DNA from: Roseiflexaceae bacterium
GTDB taxonomy: Bacteria; Chloroflexota; Chloroflexia; Chloroflexales; Roseiflexaceae
DNA length: 64,000 bases
NCBI GenBank assembly: GCA_947474225.1
Contig: CANJHS010000001.1
Location: 1 to 64,000, forward strand
Direction: 5' to 3'
Each line of letters begins with the position of its first letter. The first letter of the stretch is position 1. Under the pieces are notes generated by a model, which had not been told where the DNA came from, made no database searches, and worked only from the letters and a program-made list of their open reading frames with translations. Shown here piece after piece: positions 36,156 through 45,951 of this stretch. Position numbers and translations under genes: made by a program.

Positions 36156-36208
36156 AACGATTCCTTTTGTTGATGCCCCTCCCGGGGTGGTATGTTTTCG
36201 CGGACGTG

Positions 36209-36237
36209 ATTATACGACACAATGGACCCTTTGTCTA
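36209..36237 (-). promoter_or_regulatory. Promoter of sdhCAB
   Basis: On the minus strand, -35 TAGACA (36232-36237), a 17-bp spacer and -10 TATAAT (36209-36214), about 50 bp before the sdhC start. Confidence 0.75.
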
Positions 36238-36294
36238 TTTGGCAGCTGAGCGTATGGCGTCTTCTCGCACTATGGAATTTGCTACACTACCACC

Positions 36295-37395
36295 ATGTCG
36301 AATCGCTTTTCTACATTTCTCACCCTCTGCTGCATCGTCGTCATTCTCGCGAATGGCGTACAGGCCTGGGGCAAACGCAATCAACCACTCCCACCACTCC
36401 CTGCTCAGCAGCTGGTGCACACGACTCTCCCAAAATCTGGTGTCCACACACGTCTGAGCGGCGTTGCGGACCAACACTATCTGACGAGTCAACTCGACCT
36501 GGTGCAAGAATTGGGCACACCATGGATCGTAGAACTCTTCCCATGGGCATATGCGCAACCACGTTCGGCCTATGGTTACGATTGGACGGGTTTTGACCGC
36601 ATCATCGACCAAGCGCACGTACGTGGCATCTCGATCATTGCACGCCTCGACATTGTGCCTGCCTGGGCGAGACCTGCTGATAGTAGTGACCGCCTGCTTT
36701 TACCAAGTGCATACGCAGATTACCGCGCCTATGTAGTGACTTTTGTGCAACGCTACGCACACCGCGGCGTTACGCATATTATCCTCTGGAACGAGCCAAA
36801 CCTGCGTTTCGAATGGGGCGGCCGTACTCCTGACCCCGAAGCCTATGCGGCACTTGTACAATTCGTCGCACCGGCCATCAAACGGGTAGCTCCGGGGATA
36901 GGCATCCTCGCCGGCGGACTATCACCGGGGGCATCACTGGGTGATAATGCAGAAGTACGCCTCGATGACAAGGTGTTCACCGAGCGGTTTTTTGCCGCAG
37001 GTGGTGGGAGTGCAATCGACGGTTGGTCTGTGCACGCCTATGGGGCGCAACGACCGCCCAACGACCTGCCCAAATGGGAGGTTGTCAATCTGCGTCGTGT
37101 CGAACTTATCCACGACCTTGTCACTGCCTATCGCGACATCCCCATCTATATTACCGAATCAGGGTGGAATGATAGCTCCCGCTGGCAATCAGCAGTCACC
37201 GCAGCCGAACGCATCCGCTGGAGTCGCGGCGCCTATCAATATGCCCAACACACACCCTGGATTGCGTGCCTGGTGCTCTGGCAATTCGGCCTTCCTAATG
37301 CAACGCACACGTACCAAGATGGCTGGGTAGTGATTGCTGGTGACGGCACCCCACGTGCTATTTTCTATGAGTTGAAAGCCTTATTGAATCCGTAA
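36295..37395 (+). CDS. Secreted clan-A glycoside hydrolase (GH39/GH5-like)
   Basis: The 366-residue protein has an N-terminal signal peptide or anchor (residues 1-25). The barrel carries the acid/base Glu167 (ILWNEPN) and nucleophile Glu288 (IYITESGW). Substrate-loop segments PWIVELFPWAYAQP and VLWQFGLP also match clan A enzymes such as beta-xylosidase/GH39 relatives. It probably acts on cell-surface or extracellular polysaccharide; the substrate is not assignable. There is no good Shine-Dalgarno before ATG 36295 and a TACACT lies just upstream, so a leaderless transcript is possible. Confidence 0.8.
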   Translation: MSNRFSTFLTLCCIVVILANGVQAWGKRNQPLPPLPAQQLVHTTLPKSGVHTRLSGVADQHYLTSQLDLVQELGTPWIVELFPWAYAQPRSAYGYDWTGFDRIIDQAHVRGISIIARLDIVPAWARPADSSDRLLLPSAYADYRAYVVTFVQRYAHRGVTHIILWNEPNLRFEWGGRTPDPEAYAALVQFVAPAIKRVAPGIGILAGGLSPGASLGDNAEVRLDDKVFTERFFAAGGGSAIDGWSVHAYGAQRPPNDLPKWEVVNLRRVELIHDLVTAYRDIPIYITESGWNDSSRWQSAVTAAERIRWSRGAYQYAQHTPWIACLVLWQFGLPNATHTYQDGWVVIAGDGTPRAIFYELKALLNP

Positions 37396-37404
37396 TAATA
37401 CACA

Positions 37405-37430
37405 GAAAACCGCACGGCGTACCGTGCGGT
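37405..37430 (-). terminator. Terminator of the der operon
   Basis: accgcacgg and ccgtgcggt pair around a 4-nt loop (37409-37430). On the minus strand a TTTT run follows, 21 bp after the der stop. Confidence 0.82.
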
Positions 37431-37451
37431 CTGTCCACAGAAACCCGAGCG

Positions 37452-38969
37452 TTATACTTCTTCTGCCTCGTCGATTTGTTCGTCACGAACCCAAAATACT
37501 TCGGCTTCGTCATCGTGGGATTCGTCATCCCACAAGTTAATCTCAAATGGCTCGTCCATCTCAACTGCCACTGTAGTGCGTGCATCGTGTGGATTCGGCC
37601 GGCGCTGTTTGGGCTTCGGCTTATTCGGGTCCTTTTCGGCACGACTGCGGAAGACGATTTTGATGGGTGTGCCGATGAATCCGAATTTCTCGCGTAACCG
37701 ATTCTCCAGGTACCGTGCGTACCCCCAGTGAATCTGCGCAGAATCATTGGTAAAGAACAAAAATACCGGCGGGTCGATTTGCGGCTGCGTTGCGTAGTAA
37801 ATGCGCAAATGGGCGCCCACGCGGATTGAAGTCGGTGGATGCTCAAAAACTGCAAGGCGGAGCAGGGCATTGAGTTGCGAGGTCGAGACGCGCTTACGAC
37901 GCTCGAGTGCAATCTTCATTGCCGTTGGCAACACTTGATCGACACGTTGACCGCTTTTCGCCGAAATAAACAGCAGCGGTGCGTACGGGATGAACTTAAA
38001 TGCTTCGCGAATCTGTCGTGTGAAGTTGTAGAACGTCTCGTCGTCTTTGACGATGAGGTCCCACTTATTCACCAGAATACACACGCCTTTGTTCTGCTCG
38101 AGAATCATGCCCGCGACATGCGTGTCTTGTGCAGTAACGCCTTCTTCCGCATCGATCAGTAGCATGGCGACATCAGCGCGTTCGATGGCACGCAATGTAC
38201 GCAGCACGCTGTGCTTTTCGACACCGGGTTCGACACGTCCGCGGCGCCGCACACCTGCGGTATCAATCAACATGCCCGGTTGACCGTCAATGTCGATGGG
38301 GGTATCGATGGCATCACGCGTCGTGCCTGGGATCGACGACACAACGCTCCGTTCTGTGCCAACAAGACGATTAAGCAGTGACGACTTGCCGACATTCGGA
38401 CGACCAACCAATGCAACGCGCACCGTCTCGTCGCGCTCTTCTTCTTCGTTGGGAGGGAACAATGCAGTCACTGCGTCGAGCACATCACCGGTACCTACAC
38501 CATGGTAAGCACTCATTGGGATTGGCTCGCCGAGGTTCAGGTTGTAGAATTCAATAGCATCGACATTTTTGGCGAGCGTGTCGGCTTTGTTTGCAGCCAA
38601 AACAATCGGTTTGCCCGATTTGCGCAACATCTCTGCCACTTCGTCGTCCGCTGCAGTAATACCATAGACGGTGTCTACAACAAAGAGCATCACATCGGCT
38701 TCTGCAAGGGCGATTTTGACCTGTTCGCGGACCTGACGAGCGATTTCTTTCTGTGGAGTACCCTCCGTCAAGTCATCGTGTTCAAACAACAACCCGGCGG
38801 TGTCGACGACGGTGAACTGACGGCCATTCCAGATGCAGTCACCATACAAACGGTCGCGGGTCGTCCCTGGCAAGTCTTCGACAATGGCTTTGCGTTGGCC
38901 GATAAGTCGATTAAAAAACGTCGATTTTCCCACATTGGGACGACCGACGATAGCAACAACTGGTTTCAT
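37452..38969 (-). CDS. der: Ribosome-assembly GTPase Der (EngA)
   Basis: The 505-residue protein has two tandem G domains, each with GRPNVGKS (residues 8-15 and about 190) and DTAG ([16 protein letters not shown]), then a KH-like C-terminal domain. The tail is unusually acidic (about the last 40 residues; ends EQIDEAEEV). Der is needed for 50S subunit maturation. The start overlaps the stop of the upstream DUF512 gene by 4 bp (ATGA). Confidence 0.96.
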   Translation of the reverse strand: MKPVVAIVGRPNVGKSTFFNRLIGQRKAIVEDLPGTTRDRLYGDCIWNGRQFTVVDTAGLLFEHDDLTEGTPQKEIARQVREQVKIALAEADVMLFVVDTVYGITAADDEVAEMLRKSGKPIVLAANKADTLAKNVDAIEFYNLNLGEPIPMSAYHGVGTGDVLDAVTALFPPNEEEERDETVRVALVGRPNVGKSSLLNRLVGTERSVVSSIPGTTRDAIDTPIDIDGQPGMLIDTAGVRRRGRVEPGVEKHSVLRTLRAIERADVAMLLIDAEEGVTAQDTHVAGMILEQNKGVCILVNKWDLIVKDDETFYNFTRQIREAFKFIPYAPLLFISAKSGQRVDQVLPTAMKIALERRKRVSTSQLNALLRLAVFEHPPTSIRVGAHLRIYYATQPQIDPPVFLFFTNDSAQIHWGYARYLENRLREKFGFIGTPIKIVFRSRAEKDPNKPKPKQRRPNPHDARTTVAVEMDEPFEINLWDDESHDDEAEVFWVRDEQIDEAEEV

Positions 38970-40468
38970 TCCGCTACCGTTACTTCTATCCGAGTCAGCG
39001 CCTTAATGTAGCGCACGACTTCGTCTGGTTCGCTCGCCATAACACAGGCCACGCCAGAGGCGATGGTGATGTCACTGAGCGTCATATTATCGATGGTAAT
39101 TTCACCCTTGTGATCAAACATGACTCGAGGCAGCAATGCACGCGTGGCACCGGAGTCGCGTAACACCGGTACGACGTCTTGACCCATCAACAATCCCGAC
39201 ACCGTTACCGTCTCACCAAAGAACTGATTGACGACCGGCAACAGCACCGCAGACAAACCATCGACACGATTGAGTCGTTCGACGATGCGTGCCAACGTTG
39301 GGGCGATCAAGGTCCCACACACGAGTGCTAAATCGGTGGGTTGGTTGAGTTTTGCTGGCAGCTTGCGTTGGGCTTTTTGCCAGCAATCCAAAAAGTCACG
39401 TGTCATGCCGACACCGTTGGAATACTGTGGCATGCCGTCATATCGTTCTGCAGCCGGGAGTGGCCGGTCGCTCAACAAATAAAACTCGTCTGAAGGATAG
39501 ACCAACGAAACCCCGTGGAGTTCGGTGTATTTCGTCTGGTATGTCTCGATGATGTCGACCACACGACCCGCTTCTTCAGCGTTGTAACAACGCATGGGAA
39601 CGTCGGTTGCAGCGCCGAGTCGTGAACAGTAGCCGAGATCCTCGGATTTAATTGCTTTGTCCCACAACGGTTGACGCTCCCAGTTGGCATCGATCCAATC
39701 CGGTCCTTCGTGGATTTCGATGGCAGTTTTGATACTCTGTGGACGCTTCCCTTCGAAGCGATACTTGGTTAAGCCCACAGGGACGACTGCGATGGTCTCG
39801 ACAATGGGATAGAGATCAGCTAATTCGCGGATGCTCTGGTGTAACAACGCGCCGTCGTTGATGTCGGGCATTGCAACAATCTGGGCATGCACCTGAATGC
39901 CCATATCGCCTAAACGCTTGATTTGGTCGATTACATTGGGGACGTCTACTTTGCCCAACAGGACCGCACGGGCAGTTTTGTCGGTAGCATGGACCGAAAT
40001 GTACTGCGGGGACAAGCGTTGTTCGTCGATGCGCTGCCAGTCTTCTTCGACCAGATTTGTGAAGGTAACAAAGTTGCCATACAAAAATCCCAGTCGATAA
40101 TCATCGTCCTTCAGGTACAACGTCTTGCGTAGTCCCTTGGGCATCTGCGTCAAAAAGCAGAACGGGCATTTGTTGTTACACGTTCGTAAGCGGTCAAATA
40201 ACGGCTCCGAAAATTCGATGCCCAAATCATCGTCTTCATCTTTTTCAATCTCAAAGATGAGCGATTCTTCACCGCGCAAAATAGCGACTTCGACAAGTTC
40301 ATTGGCTATATAAAAGCGAAAATCAATCGCATCCCGTAAGCGGTGCCCGTTCACGGATACGACTATATCGCCCATTTGCAAACCCGCAGCCAAGCCTGTA
40401 CCGCGTGGATCGAGTTCTGTTATCTCACCACCGGTGCCGGTGATTTTCTTCAAATCTGGTTGGTATTC
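38966..40468 (-). CDS. PDZ/radical-SAM DUF512 protein
   Basis: The 500-residue protein has an N-terminal PDZ-like domain (about 8-70), a C-x-x-x-C-x-x-C cluster motif (CNNKCPFC) near residue 100 that would bind a radical-SAM-type [4Fe-4S] centre, and a C-terminal DUF512 domain. The family is often found beside der, as here (4-bp overlap), which suggests a link to ribosome biogenesis. The exact reaction is unknown. ATG 40468 is preferred; GTG 40486 is the alternative. Confidence 0.85.
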   Translation of the reverse strand, partial: EYQPDLKKITGTGGEITELDPRGTGLAAGLQMGDIVVSVNGHRLRDAIDFRFYIANELVEVAILRGEESLIFEIEKDEDDDLGIEFSEPLFDRLRTCNNKCPFCFLTQMPKGLRKTLYLKDDDYRLGFLYGNFVTFTNLVEEDWQRIDEQRLSPQYISVHATDKTARAVLLGKVDVPNVIDQIKRLGDMGIQVHAQIVAMPDINDGALLHQSIRELADLYPIVETIAVVPVGLTKYRFEGKRPQSIKTAIEIHEGPDWIDANWERQPLWDKAIKSEDLGYCSRLGAATDVPMRCYNAEEAGRVVDIIETYQTKYTELHGVSLVYPSDEFYLLSDRPLPAAERYDGMPQYSNGVGMTRDFLDCWQKAQRKLPAKLNQPTDLALVCGTLIAPTLARIVERLNRVDGLSAVLLPVVNQFFGETVTVSGLLMGQDVVPVLRDSGATRALLPRVMFDHKGEITIDNMTLSDITIASGVACVMASEPDEVVRYIKALTRIEVTVAE

Positions 40469-40506
40469 CATGATTCTCGTGTTCACTGTGCTATACTTGT
40501 CATTGA

Positions 40507-40536
40507 ATTATACCACGGAAGGCGTTATCCTGACGA
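40507..40536 (-). promoter_or_regulatory. Promoter of the DUF512-der operon
   Basis: On the minus strand, TCGTCA (40531-40536), an 18-bp spacer and TATAAT (40507-40512), about 40 bp before the DUF512 start. It overlaps the start region of the divergent secreted-protein gene. Confidence 0.7.
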
Positions 40537-41420
40537 CATGCAGACGTGCACGAGCACATACAATTGTCATTTCTGCGACAGCGTTGTTACTTACGTTTGG
40601 ACAGCTCCATTCATTCAAAGCAAGTGACTTCACGACCGCTGTGAGTGCACGAGTAGCCCCGTACCTCAAACGCGGGAGCGGCTACGTCCGGCCGGAATTT
40701 CGTGCTGATGTTGCTCGTGACAGAATTCGCATTTTAACCATTGCCAAGCGATATAACATTCGATCTCAAACCAACATGTCGGATTCCCAATTCGCTACCG
40801 TCATGGTTACCATTCTCTACACCGAACACAACGGCTGGCTAGAGGATGAATTCCCTATCATCCGACCAATCACACCAATCTACCAAAACGCGCAGGCATT
40901 CAGCAATACCTGGTTTGGCTCGAACTTTAGCGTCTGGCCATCGAACCTGCGGCCTTCGGTTGTACGTGAGATACTTTCCAAATCCGTTCCCCAAGTGGGC
41001 ACGGTAGTACTACCACTCGCCATACCGCCCGTGGCGGATTTGCAATTGAATGCACAACAACTCGCCAACACGCCTGACAGCGCGTACGAGTTACTCGGGG
41101 CGAACCTACGCCGCGGGGTTTACCGCGCGCAACACGAAGGCGTCATCGTAACGTGGCAGACCCTGTTGGCGTGGCACAACGCGGGTATTGTCAATCCGAC
41201 AGTCATGGCAAAAAACCCATCACTCTTGCATTATTTGAGCCGTGCAGTCCCCTACATCTCCCCTGCACAAAGCCTTTTTCGCAGCATCGGCATGTGCCAA
41301 AACACCCCGCCGGTAGCGGTGACTGACCGAAGCGCCCACGCCACAGAATCACACAACAACTACGCATTCACAAACGCGGCACCTGCTATGCAGGTACCGC
41401 GTTCTCCGGTGGCTGATTGA
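40530..41420 (+). CDS. Secreted protein of unknown function, lysozyme-like pattern
   Basis: Translation most plausibly starts at CTG 40530: GGAAGG lies 7 nt upstream and the next residues form a signal peptide (RRAR, then IVISATALLLTFGQLHSF). ATG 40470 in the same frame gives two hydrophobic segments and no ribosome site. Of 296 residues, the middle has ILYTEHNGWLEDE and, about 40 residues later, FSVWPSNLRPSVVREIL. This resembles the Glu-centred pattern of lysozyme/lytic-transglycosylase folds, but it is a weak inference. It ends without a gap against dedA (convergent). Confidence 0.6.
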   Translation: MTTCRRARAHTIVISATALLLTFGQLHSFKASDFTTAVSARVAPYLKRGSGYVRPEFRADVARDRIRILTIAKRYNIRSQTNMSDSQFATVMVTILYTEHNGWLEDEFPIIRPITPIYQNAQAFSNTWFGSNFSVWPSNLRPSVVREILSKSVPQVGTVVLPLAIPPVADLQLNAQQLANTPDSAYELLGANLRRGVYRAQHEGVIVTWQTLLAWHNAGIVNPTVMAKNPSLLHYLSRAVPYISPAQSLFRSIGMCQNTPPVAVTDRSAHATESHNNYAFTNAAPAMQVPRSPVAD

Positions 41421-42062
41421 TTATTTTGCGTTTCGTGCTTTGATATATTCCCACACCATCGGAACGAGCGACAAGACGATTACCGCTAATGCCACAAGTT
41501 CAAAGTTTTTGGCGACGAATGGCAATTGACCGAAGAAATAACCCGCCCAAATAAACAATCCCGTCCAGATGATACCGCCAATGACGTTGTACGTGAAAAA
41601 TACTTTGTAATCCATATGTGCAATCCCAGCGACAAAGGGAGCAAACGTACGCACAAATGGGGTAAATCGCGCCAAGATGATCATTTTGGCGCCATGCTTT
41701 GCATAGAACTGGTTGGTCCTTTCGATGTGTTCTGCTTTGACAAATGGCAAATTCCAATCCAAAATACGCATCCCAAACCGGCGACCAAGTGCATAGTTGA
41801 CACTATCACCAACGATTGCCGCAATGGATAACAACCCAAACAGCACGAACGGATTCAAGCCAGCGGCAGCATCGGCCGAGATTGCGCCTGTGGCAAACAA
41901 GAGCGAATCACCTGGCAAAAACGGGGTTATGACAAGTCCCGTCTCGCAGAAAATAATCAAGAACAGGATGGCGTTTGTCCATACCCCGTATGTTGCAGTT
42001 ATCTCTTTGAGACCCTTATCGAGATGGAGAAAGAAATTCAACAATTCGCGTAACGTATCCAT
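41421..42062 (-). CDS. DedA-family membrane protein
   Basis: The 213-residue protein has the DedA/SNARE-associated core: FCETGLVITPFLPGDSLLF, NYALGRRFG, and ARFTPFVRTFAPFVAGIAHM. Four or five membrane segments. DedA proteins act as lipid scramblases or undecaprenyl-phosphate flippases in the cytoplasmic membrane. AAGGAG lies 8 nt before ATG 42062. The TAA stop abuts the convergent gene stop with no gap. A hairpin at 41376-41405, inside the convergent gene, may end this transcript. Confidence 0.9.
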   Translation of the reverse strand: MDTLRELLNFFLHLDKGLKEITATYGVWTNAILFLIIFCETGLVITPFLPGDSLLFATGAISADAAAGLNPFVLFGLLSIAAIVGDSVNYALGRRFGMRILDWNLPFVKAEHIERTNQFYAKHGAKMIILARFTPFVRTFAPFVAGIAHMDYKVFFTYNVIGGIIWTGLFIWAGYFFGQLPFVAKNFELVALAVIVLSLVPMVWEYIKARNAK

Positions 42063-42074
42063 CGTGATTTCTCC

Positions 42075-43883
42075 TTAGCCCTCCCATGGGCGATAATCAA
42101 ATGTCTGATGGCGGAAGTACGTATTATAGAGCTCAGCATAGTGGCCACCACCTGCTAGCAAAGATTCGTGACTGCCTTGTTCGATGACGTCACCGTTCTT
42201 GAGAACGAGAATTCGATCTGCCGAGCGGACCGTCGATAAGCGATGGGCGATCACAATGCTTGTACGCCCTTGCATCACCACATCCAAACCTTCTTGAATC
42301 TGTGCTTCGGTGAATGGATCAATGCTCGCTGTTGCTTCGTCGAGGAAGAATATCGACGGATTACGCAACAACACACGCGCCAGCGCTACCAATTGACGTT
42401 GTCCCAACGACAGCCGACTGCCACGCTCGCCCACATCACTCATAAGACCATCAGGCAAGTCAGCAAGCCATTCACCACCACCCAATGCCTGGGCAGCTTT
42501 GAGCACTTCCGTGTCATCTGCTTCGGGACGCCCGTAGCGAATGTTTTCCATGACATTACCAGAAAAAAGAAAAGGTACCTGCGGCACGAGTCCCGTGTGT
42601 GTCCGATATGCCGCCAAGTCGAGTGTGCGGATATCTCGTCCATCAATAAAGATGGACCCTCCTTGGAATTCATAGAAGCGCAACAGTAACTTGACGATAC
42701 TCGATTTGCCGGCGCCAGTGTGCCCTACGATGGCGATTTTTTCACCGACTTTGATGTGCAGATTGAAATCATTCAACACCACACTCTCAGGATTGTACGC
42801 AAATCGGACGTTTTTGAATACCACCTCACCTGGCATCTCGGTTACTGGCAGACTGTCACTCTGCGTCACCCGTGCTTCGGCATCCATCAACGCAAAGACA
42901 CGTTCACCAGCGGCTAAGCCAAGCTGGAACTGGCTCCAAAACGACGCGATGCTCGTTAATGGAAAAAAGAACAAGCCGACACTCTGGATGAACAAGAACC
43001 AGTCACCCACGGACAGATTGGCGGGATTTTCGATAGAAATACGCCCACCAAAATACACCAACACAACCAATGCCAACCCCGTGATGCTCCCTAAGACCGG
43101 CCAGATACTCCCAAAGATAATGCTTTGCCGCACTTTGATACGATATTGCATCGCATTGGTCTCGGCAAACTCTTTGTAAATCAGCGCTTCGCGACGGAAG
43201 CTTTTGGCAACCCCTATACCGCTCACAGTCTCAGAAACGGCACTGTTTACCAACGAACTTGCTCGTTGCGCTTGCTGTGTGGCACTCCGTGCAATGCGGC
43301 GAAAAGCCAATGCAGCAACAATAACCAACGGCGAAATCGCCAAGGTAATCCAGCCCAACGTCACATTCACAAAGAACAACGACGCGGTAACTGCAATGAC
43401 CAGCATCACTTGGCTCAGGAGCTCGATACTGAGCGTTACCACGGAAGAAAAATCGTTTGTGTCGGACAAGACACGACTTACCACTTTGCCCGACGCAAAT
43501 TCGTCGTAAAACGACATATCCCGTGCCAAAACGGCGTTCATCGAGTCCTCACGGACCTTCAACACCACTTCGCCCACGGCAATGGCGGTGTAGCGTTGTC
43601 TGAGGTAGTTCACCAACCAGCCTACGACCCCAAGGAATGTGATGAACGCTGCCCACTTCAACACAATCGTGACATCTTCTCCCTTTGCGGCATCGTCGAT
43701 TCCCTTTGAAATCAACTTCGCTGCTAATGGTGGAAAGATCGATCCGACCGCAGTGACAATCGATACCAACACCATCGTTTTGACATGTGGGCGGAAGTAC
43801 GCGGTTATACGACGGAGCAGTTCACCGTCGCTATATTGACGATCGTATGCCTCAGCATCCAATCCATCGAGAACAAATCCCAT
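42075..43883 (-). CDS. ABC exporter, half-transporter with catalytic NBD
   Basis: The 602-residue protein has six membrane helices (about 30-320) and an ATP-binding domain with Walker A GHTGAGKSS, Walker B FFLDEATASID (catalytic Glu present) and H-loop VIAHRLST. The signature is LSLGQ instead of LSGGQ. GGGAG precedes ATG 43883. It follows its partner gene after 11 bp and forms a heterodimer with it. Confidence 0.9.
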   Translation of the reverse strand: MGFVLDGLDAEAYDRQYSDGELLRRITAYFRPHVKTMVLVSIVTAVGSIFPPLAAKLISKGIDDAAKGEDVTIVLKWAAFITFLGVVGWLVNYLRQRYTAIAVGEVVLKVREDSMNAVLARDMSFYDEFASGKVVSRVLSDTNDFSSVVTLSIELLSQVMLVIAVTASLFFVNVTLGWITLAISPLVIVAALAFRRIARSATQQAQRASSLVNSAVSETVSGIGVAKSFRREALIYKEFAETNAMQYRIKVRQSIIFGSIWPVLGSITGLALVVLVYFGGRISIENPANLSVGDWFLFIQSVGLFFFPLTSIASFWSQFQLGLAAGERVFALMDAEARVTQSDSLPVTEMPGEVVFKNVRFAYNPESVVLNDFNLHIKVGEKIAIVGHTGAGKSSIVKLLLRFYEFQGGSIFIDGRDIRTLDLAAYRTHTGLVPQVPFLFSGNVMENIRYGRPEADDTEVLKAAQALGGGEWLADLPDGLMSDVGERGSRLSLGQRQLVALARVLLRNPSIFFLDEATASIDPFTEAQIQEGLDVVMQGRTSIVIAHRLSTVRSADRILVLKNGDVIEQGSHESLLAGGGHYAELYNTYFRHQTFDYRPWEG

Positions 43884-43894
43884 CGGTATACTCC

Positions 43895-45664
43895 CTACGT
43901 AGACGGCTGATTATGCTCGTCACGGGCGAAAATTCTGCGATATGACATACTCTGTTGCATAAGTTCTTCGTGGCTCCCCTGAGCCTCAATCCGGCCGCGC
44001 CTGATAACCACAATCCGGTCCGCCCAACGAATCTGGGCCAATCGATGGGTAATCAACAAGGTCGTGCGGCCTTTGAGGACTTCACGCATTGCGCGTTGAA
44101 TCTGGTCTTCGGTGGCACTGTCGATTGCGCTCGTCGAATCATCGAGGATGAGGATGCGCGGGTTGGTCAAGAATGCACGGGCGATTGCTATGCGTTGGCG
44201 TTGTCCACCAGACAATGTCACGCCTCGTTCACCAACAACTGTATCGTACCCTTCAGGGAAGCCAGAAATGAAGTCGTGTGCCTGCGCCTGTTGGGCAGCC
44301 CAAATGATGCGTTCGCGCGGGACGTCATTGCGTGCACCGAAAGCAATGTTTTCGGCAATCGTTTTCGAAAACAAAAAGATATCTTGCTCGATCATCGAAA
44401 TCTGCGAACGTAGCGAATCGAGATTCCACAACCGTACGTCGATGCCGTCGATCGAAACAACCCCTTCGGTCGAATCGTACGTCCGGTTTACCAGGCGGGT
44501 CAATGTTGTCTTACCGGATCCGGTTTGACCGACAATGGCAATTGTTTCACCCGGCTTGGCCGAGAAGCTGATATCGGTCAAAATATTGGCATCGCCGTAC
44601 CCAAACGAAACGTTTTTGAATTCGAGTTGCCCGCTGACGACATGCGATTCGCCCACTGGGTTCTCGTCCATTTCGGTTTCAGTATTGATGATTTTGAGAA
44701 TGCGTTGCGCACCCGAGAGACCAAACTGTACCAACGAGAACATAAACAATGAAATAAATGTCGGGAATTGAAAGAGCGAAATCAATGTCATAAAGGCGAC
44801 AACTTGTCCCGTCGTGATTACCCCGGTGCTCTGTAGCCACATCGCATGCCCGAAACCGAGTCCGGTCATCAAACCATAGAACAGGAATGGGATATAGCGC
44901 GCCTTTATTTCGCCCTCTTGGACAAACAAGTCGCGATACCGTGCAATCACCGCGCGGAACTTATCGGCTTCGAATTTCTCGCGTGCCGTCGCCTTTACTA
45001 CCTCGATACCCTGGATTGCTTCAGACAATGTGGCACTGACAACACCATACTGGCCACGCATCATCCCAGCAACAGGTCCAAGTTGCCGATTATAGCGAAT
45101 GAGCCCCCAGATCAGACTGGCGACAAACAGCAACGGTATGGGTAAAAGCTGAATGCTTATCGATGCAATCGCAATAACCGGGGTTATCAACTGCGTAGTT
45201 GCTTCGATAATCAGACTGATTCCTGGCGAAATCATCATGTTCAACTGCGACACATCCCCGGTCGCTGCTGCCATCAAATCGCCTACCCGCTGCCGATTAT
45301 GGAATGTCTGACTTTTGCTCAACAGGCTGATGTAGAGTTCTTCGCGCGCATCGCGTTCCATACGTGATGCCAAAAATTCTCGAATCACCGTATTGATCAT
45401 GTCGATTAACGCAAATGCAGATCGTACGACGAAAATAGCAATCGATACGCCAACGAGCTGTTCGATCGGCTTTCGATCTTTGATGATGTCGAATGCTTGT
45501 TGGATTTGGATAGACGTATACGTAAAGCCACTAATTGCGACAATCGCCAATATGACAAAGCCAATTGGCAGTAACGGATAACGCATCACATGTGACACGA
45601 CCCACCGTACAGATGTCGATCTGTTGTATGGATATTCATTCCCGGTACGAAATTCTCGTAACAC
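43895..45664 (-). CDS. ABC exporter, half-transporter with degenerate NBD
   Basis: The 589-residue protein has six membrane helices and an NBD with Walker A GQTGSGKTT, a canonical LSGGQ signature, and Walker B LILDDSTSAID in which Asp replaces the catalytic Glu. H-loop LITHRLAQ. GTG 45664 is chosen because AAGGAG lies 5 nt upstream; GTG 45670 is too close. A TATACT -10 lies at 45695-45700. Paired with the next gene it makes a TM287/288-like heterodimer with one degenerate site. Substrate unknown (drug, lipid or peptide). Confidence 0.88.
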   Translation of the reverse strand: MLREFRTGNEYPYNRSTSVRWVVSHVMRYPLLPIGFVILAIVAISGFTYTSIQIQQAFDIIKDRKPIEQLVGVSIAIFVVRSAFALIDMINTVIREFLASRMERDAREELYISLLSKSQTFHNRQRVGDLMAAATGDVSQLNMMISPGISLIIEATTQLITPVIAIASISIQLLPIPLLFVASLIWGLIRYNRQLGPVAGMMRGQYGVVSATLSEAIQGIEVVKATAREKFEADKFRAVIARYRDLFVQEGEIKARYIPFLFYGLMTGLGFGHAMWLQSTGVITTGQVVAFMTLISLFQFPTFISLFMFSLVQFGLSGAQRILKIINTETEMDENPVGESHVVSGQLEFKNVSFGYGDANILTDISFSAKPGETIAIVGQTGSGKTTLTRLVNRTYDSTEGVVSIDGIDVRLWNLDSLRSQISMIEQDIFLFSKTIAENIAFGARNDVPRERIIWAAQQAQAHDFISGFPEGYDTVVGERGVTLSGGQRQRIAIARAFLTNPRILILDDSTSAIDSATEDQIQRAMREVLKGRTTLLITHRLAQIRWADRIVVIRRGRIEAQGSHEELMQQSMSYRRIFARDEHNQPST

Positions 45665-45739
45665 ATCCACTCCTTGGTTATTTGACCAAAAAGAAGTATA
45701 CCATAATGTTTGATTGAAACGGTTTGTGGGGCATTAAAT

Positions 45740-45775
45740 AAAAAGGGGAGCGTGTGAGAGCATAGCTCTCACACG
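45740..45775 (-). terminator. Terminator of the nudC transcript
   Basis: An 11-bp perfect stem (45751-45761 with 45765-45775) with a 3-nt loop; on the minus strand CTCCCC then T5 follows. The rest of the gap 45776-45951 holds G-rich repeats, including the 14-mer at 45811-45824 shared with 11740-11753. Confidence 0.75.
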
Positions 45776-45951
45776 CGAGTGAGGAAACCGGGTTGCCCCG
45801 GGGGGAGTTGGGGGCGACGTGGGGCGGGATGTTGTCTCCAACATTGTGATGACCGTCGCAAACACCACCAATGAATGTAATATACCACCGTTCTACGTAC
45901 AGAGTATAAGAAACACATAAGAGGATTCTGAAATGCCTCTGAGACAGGTAT

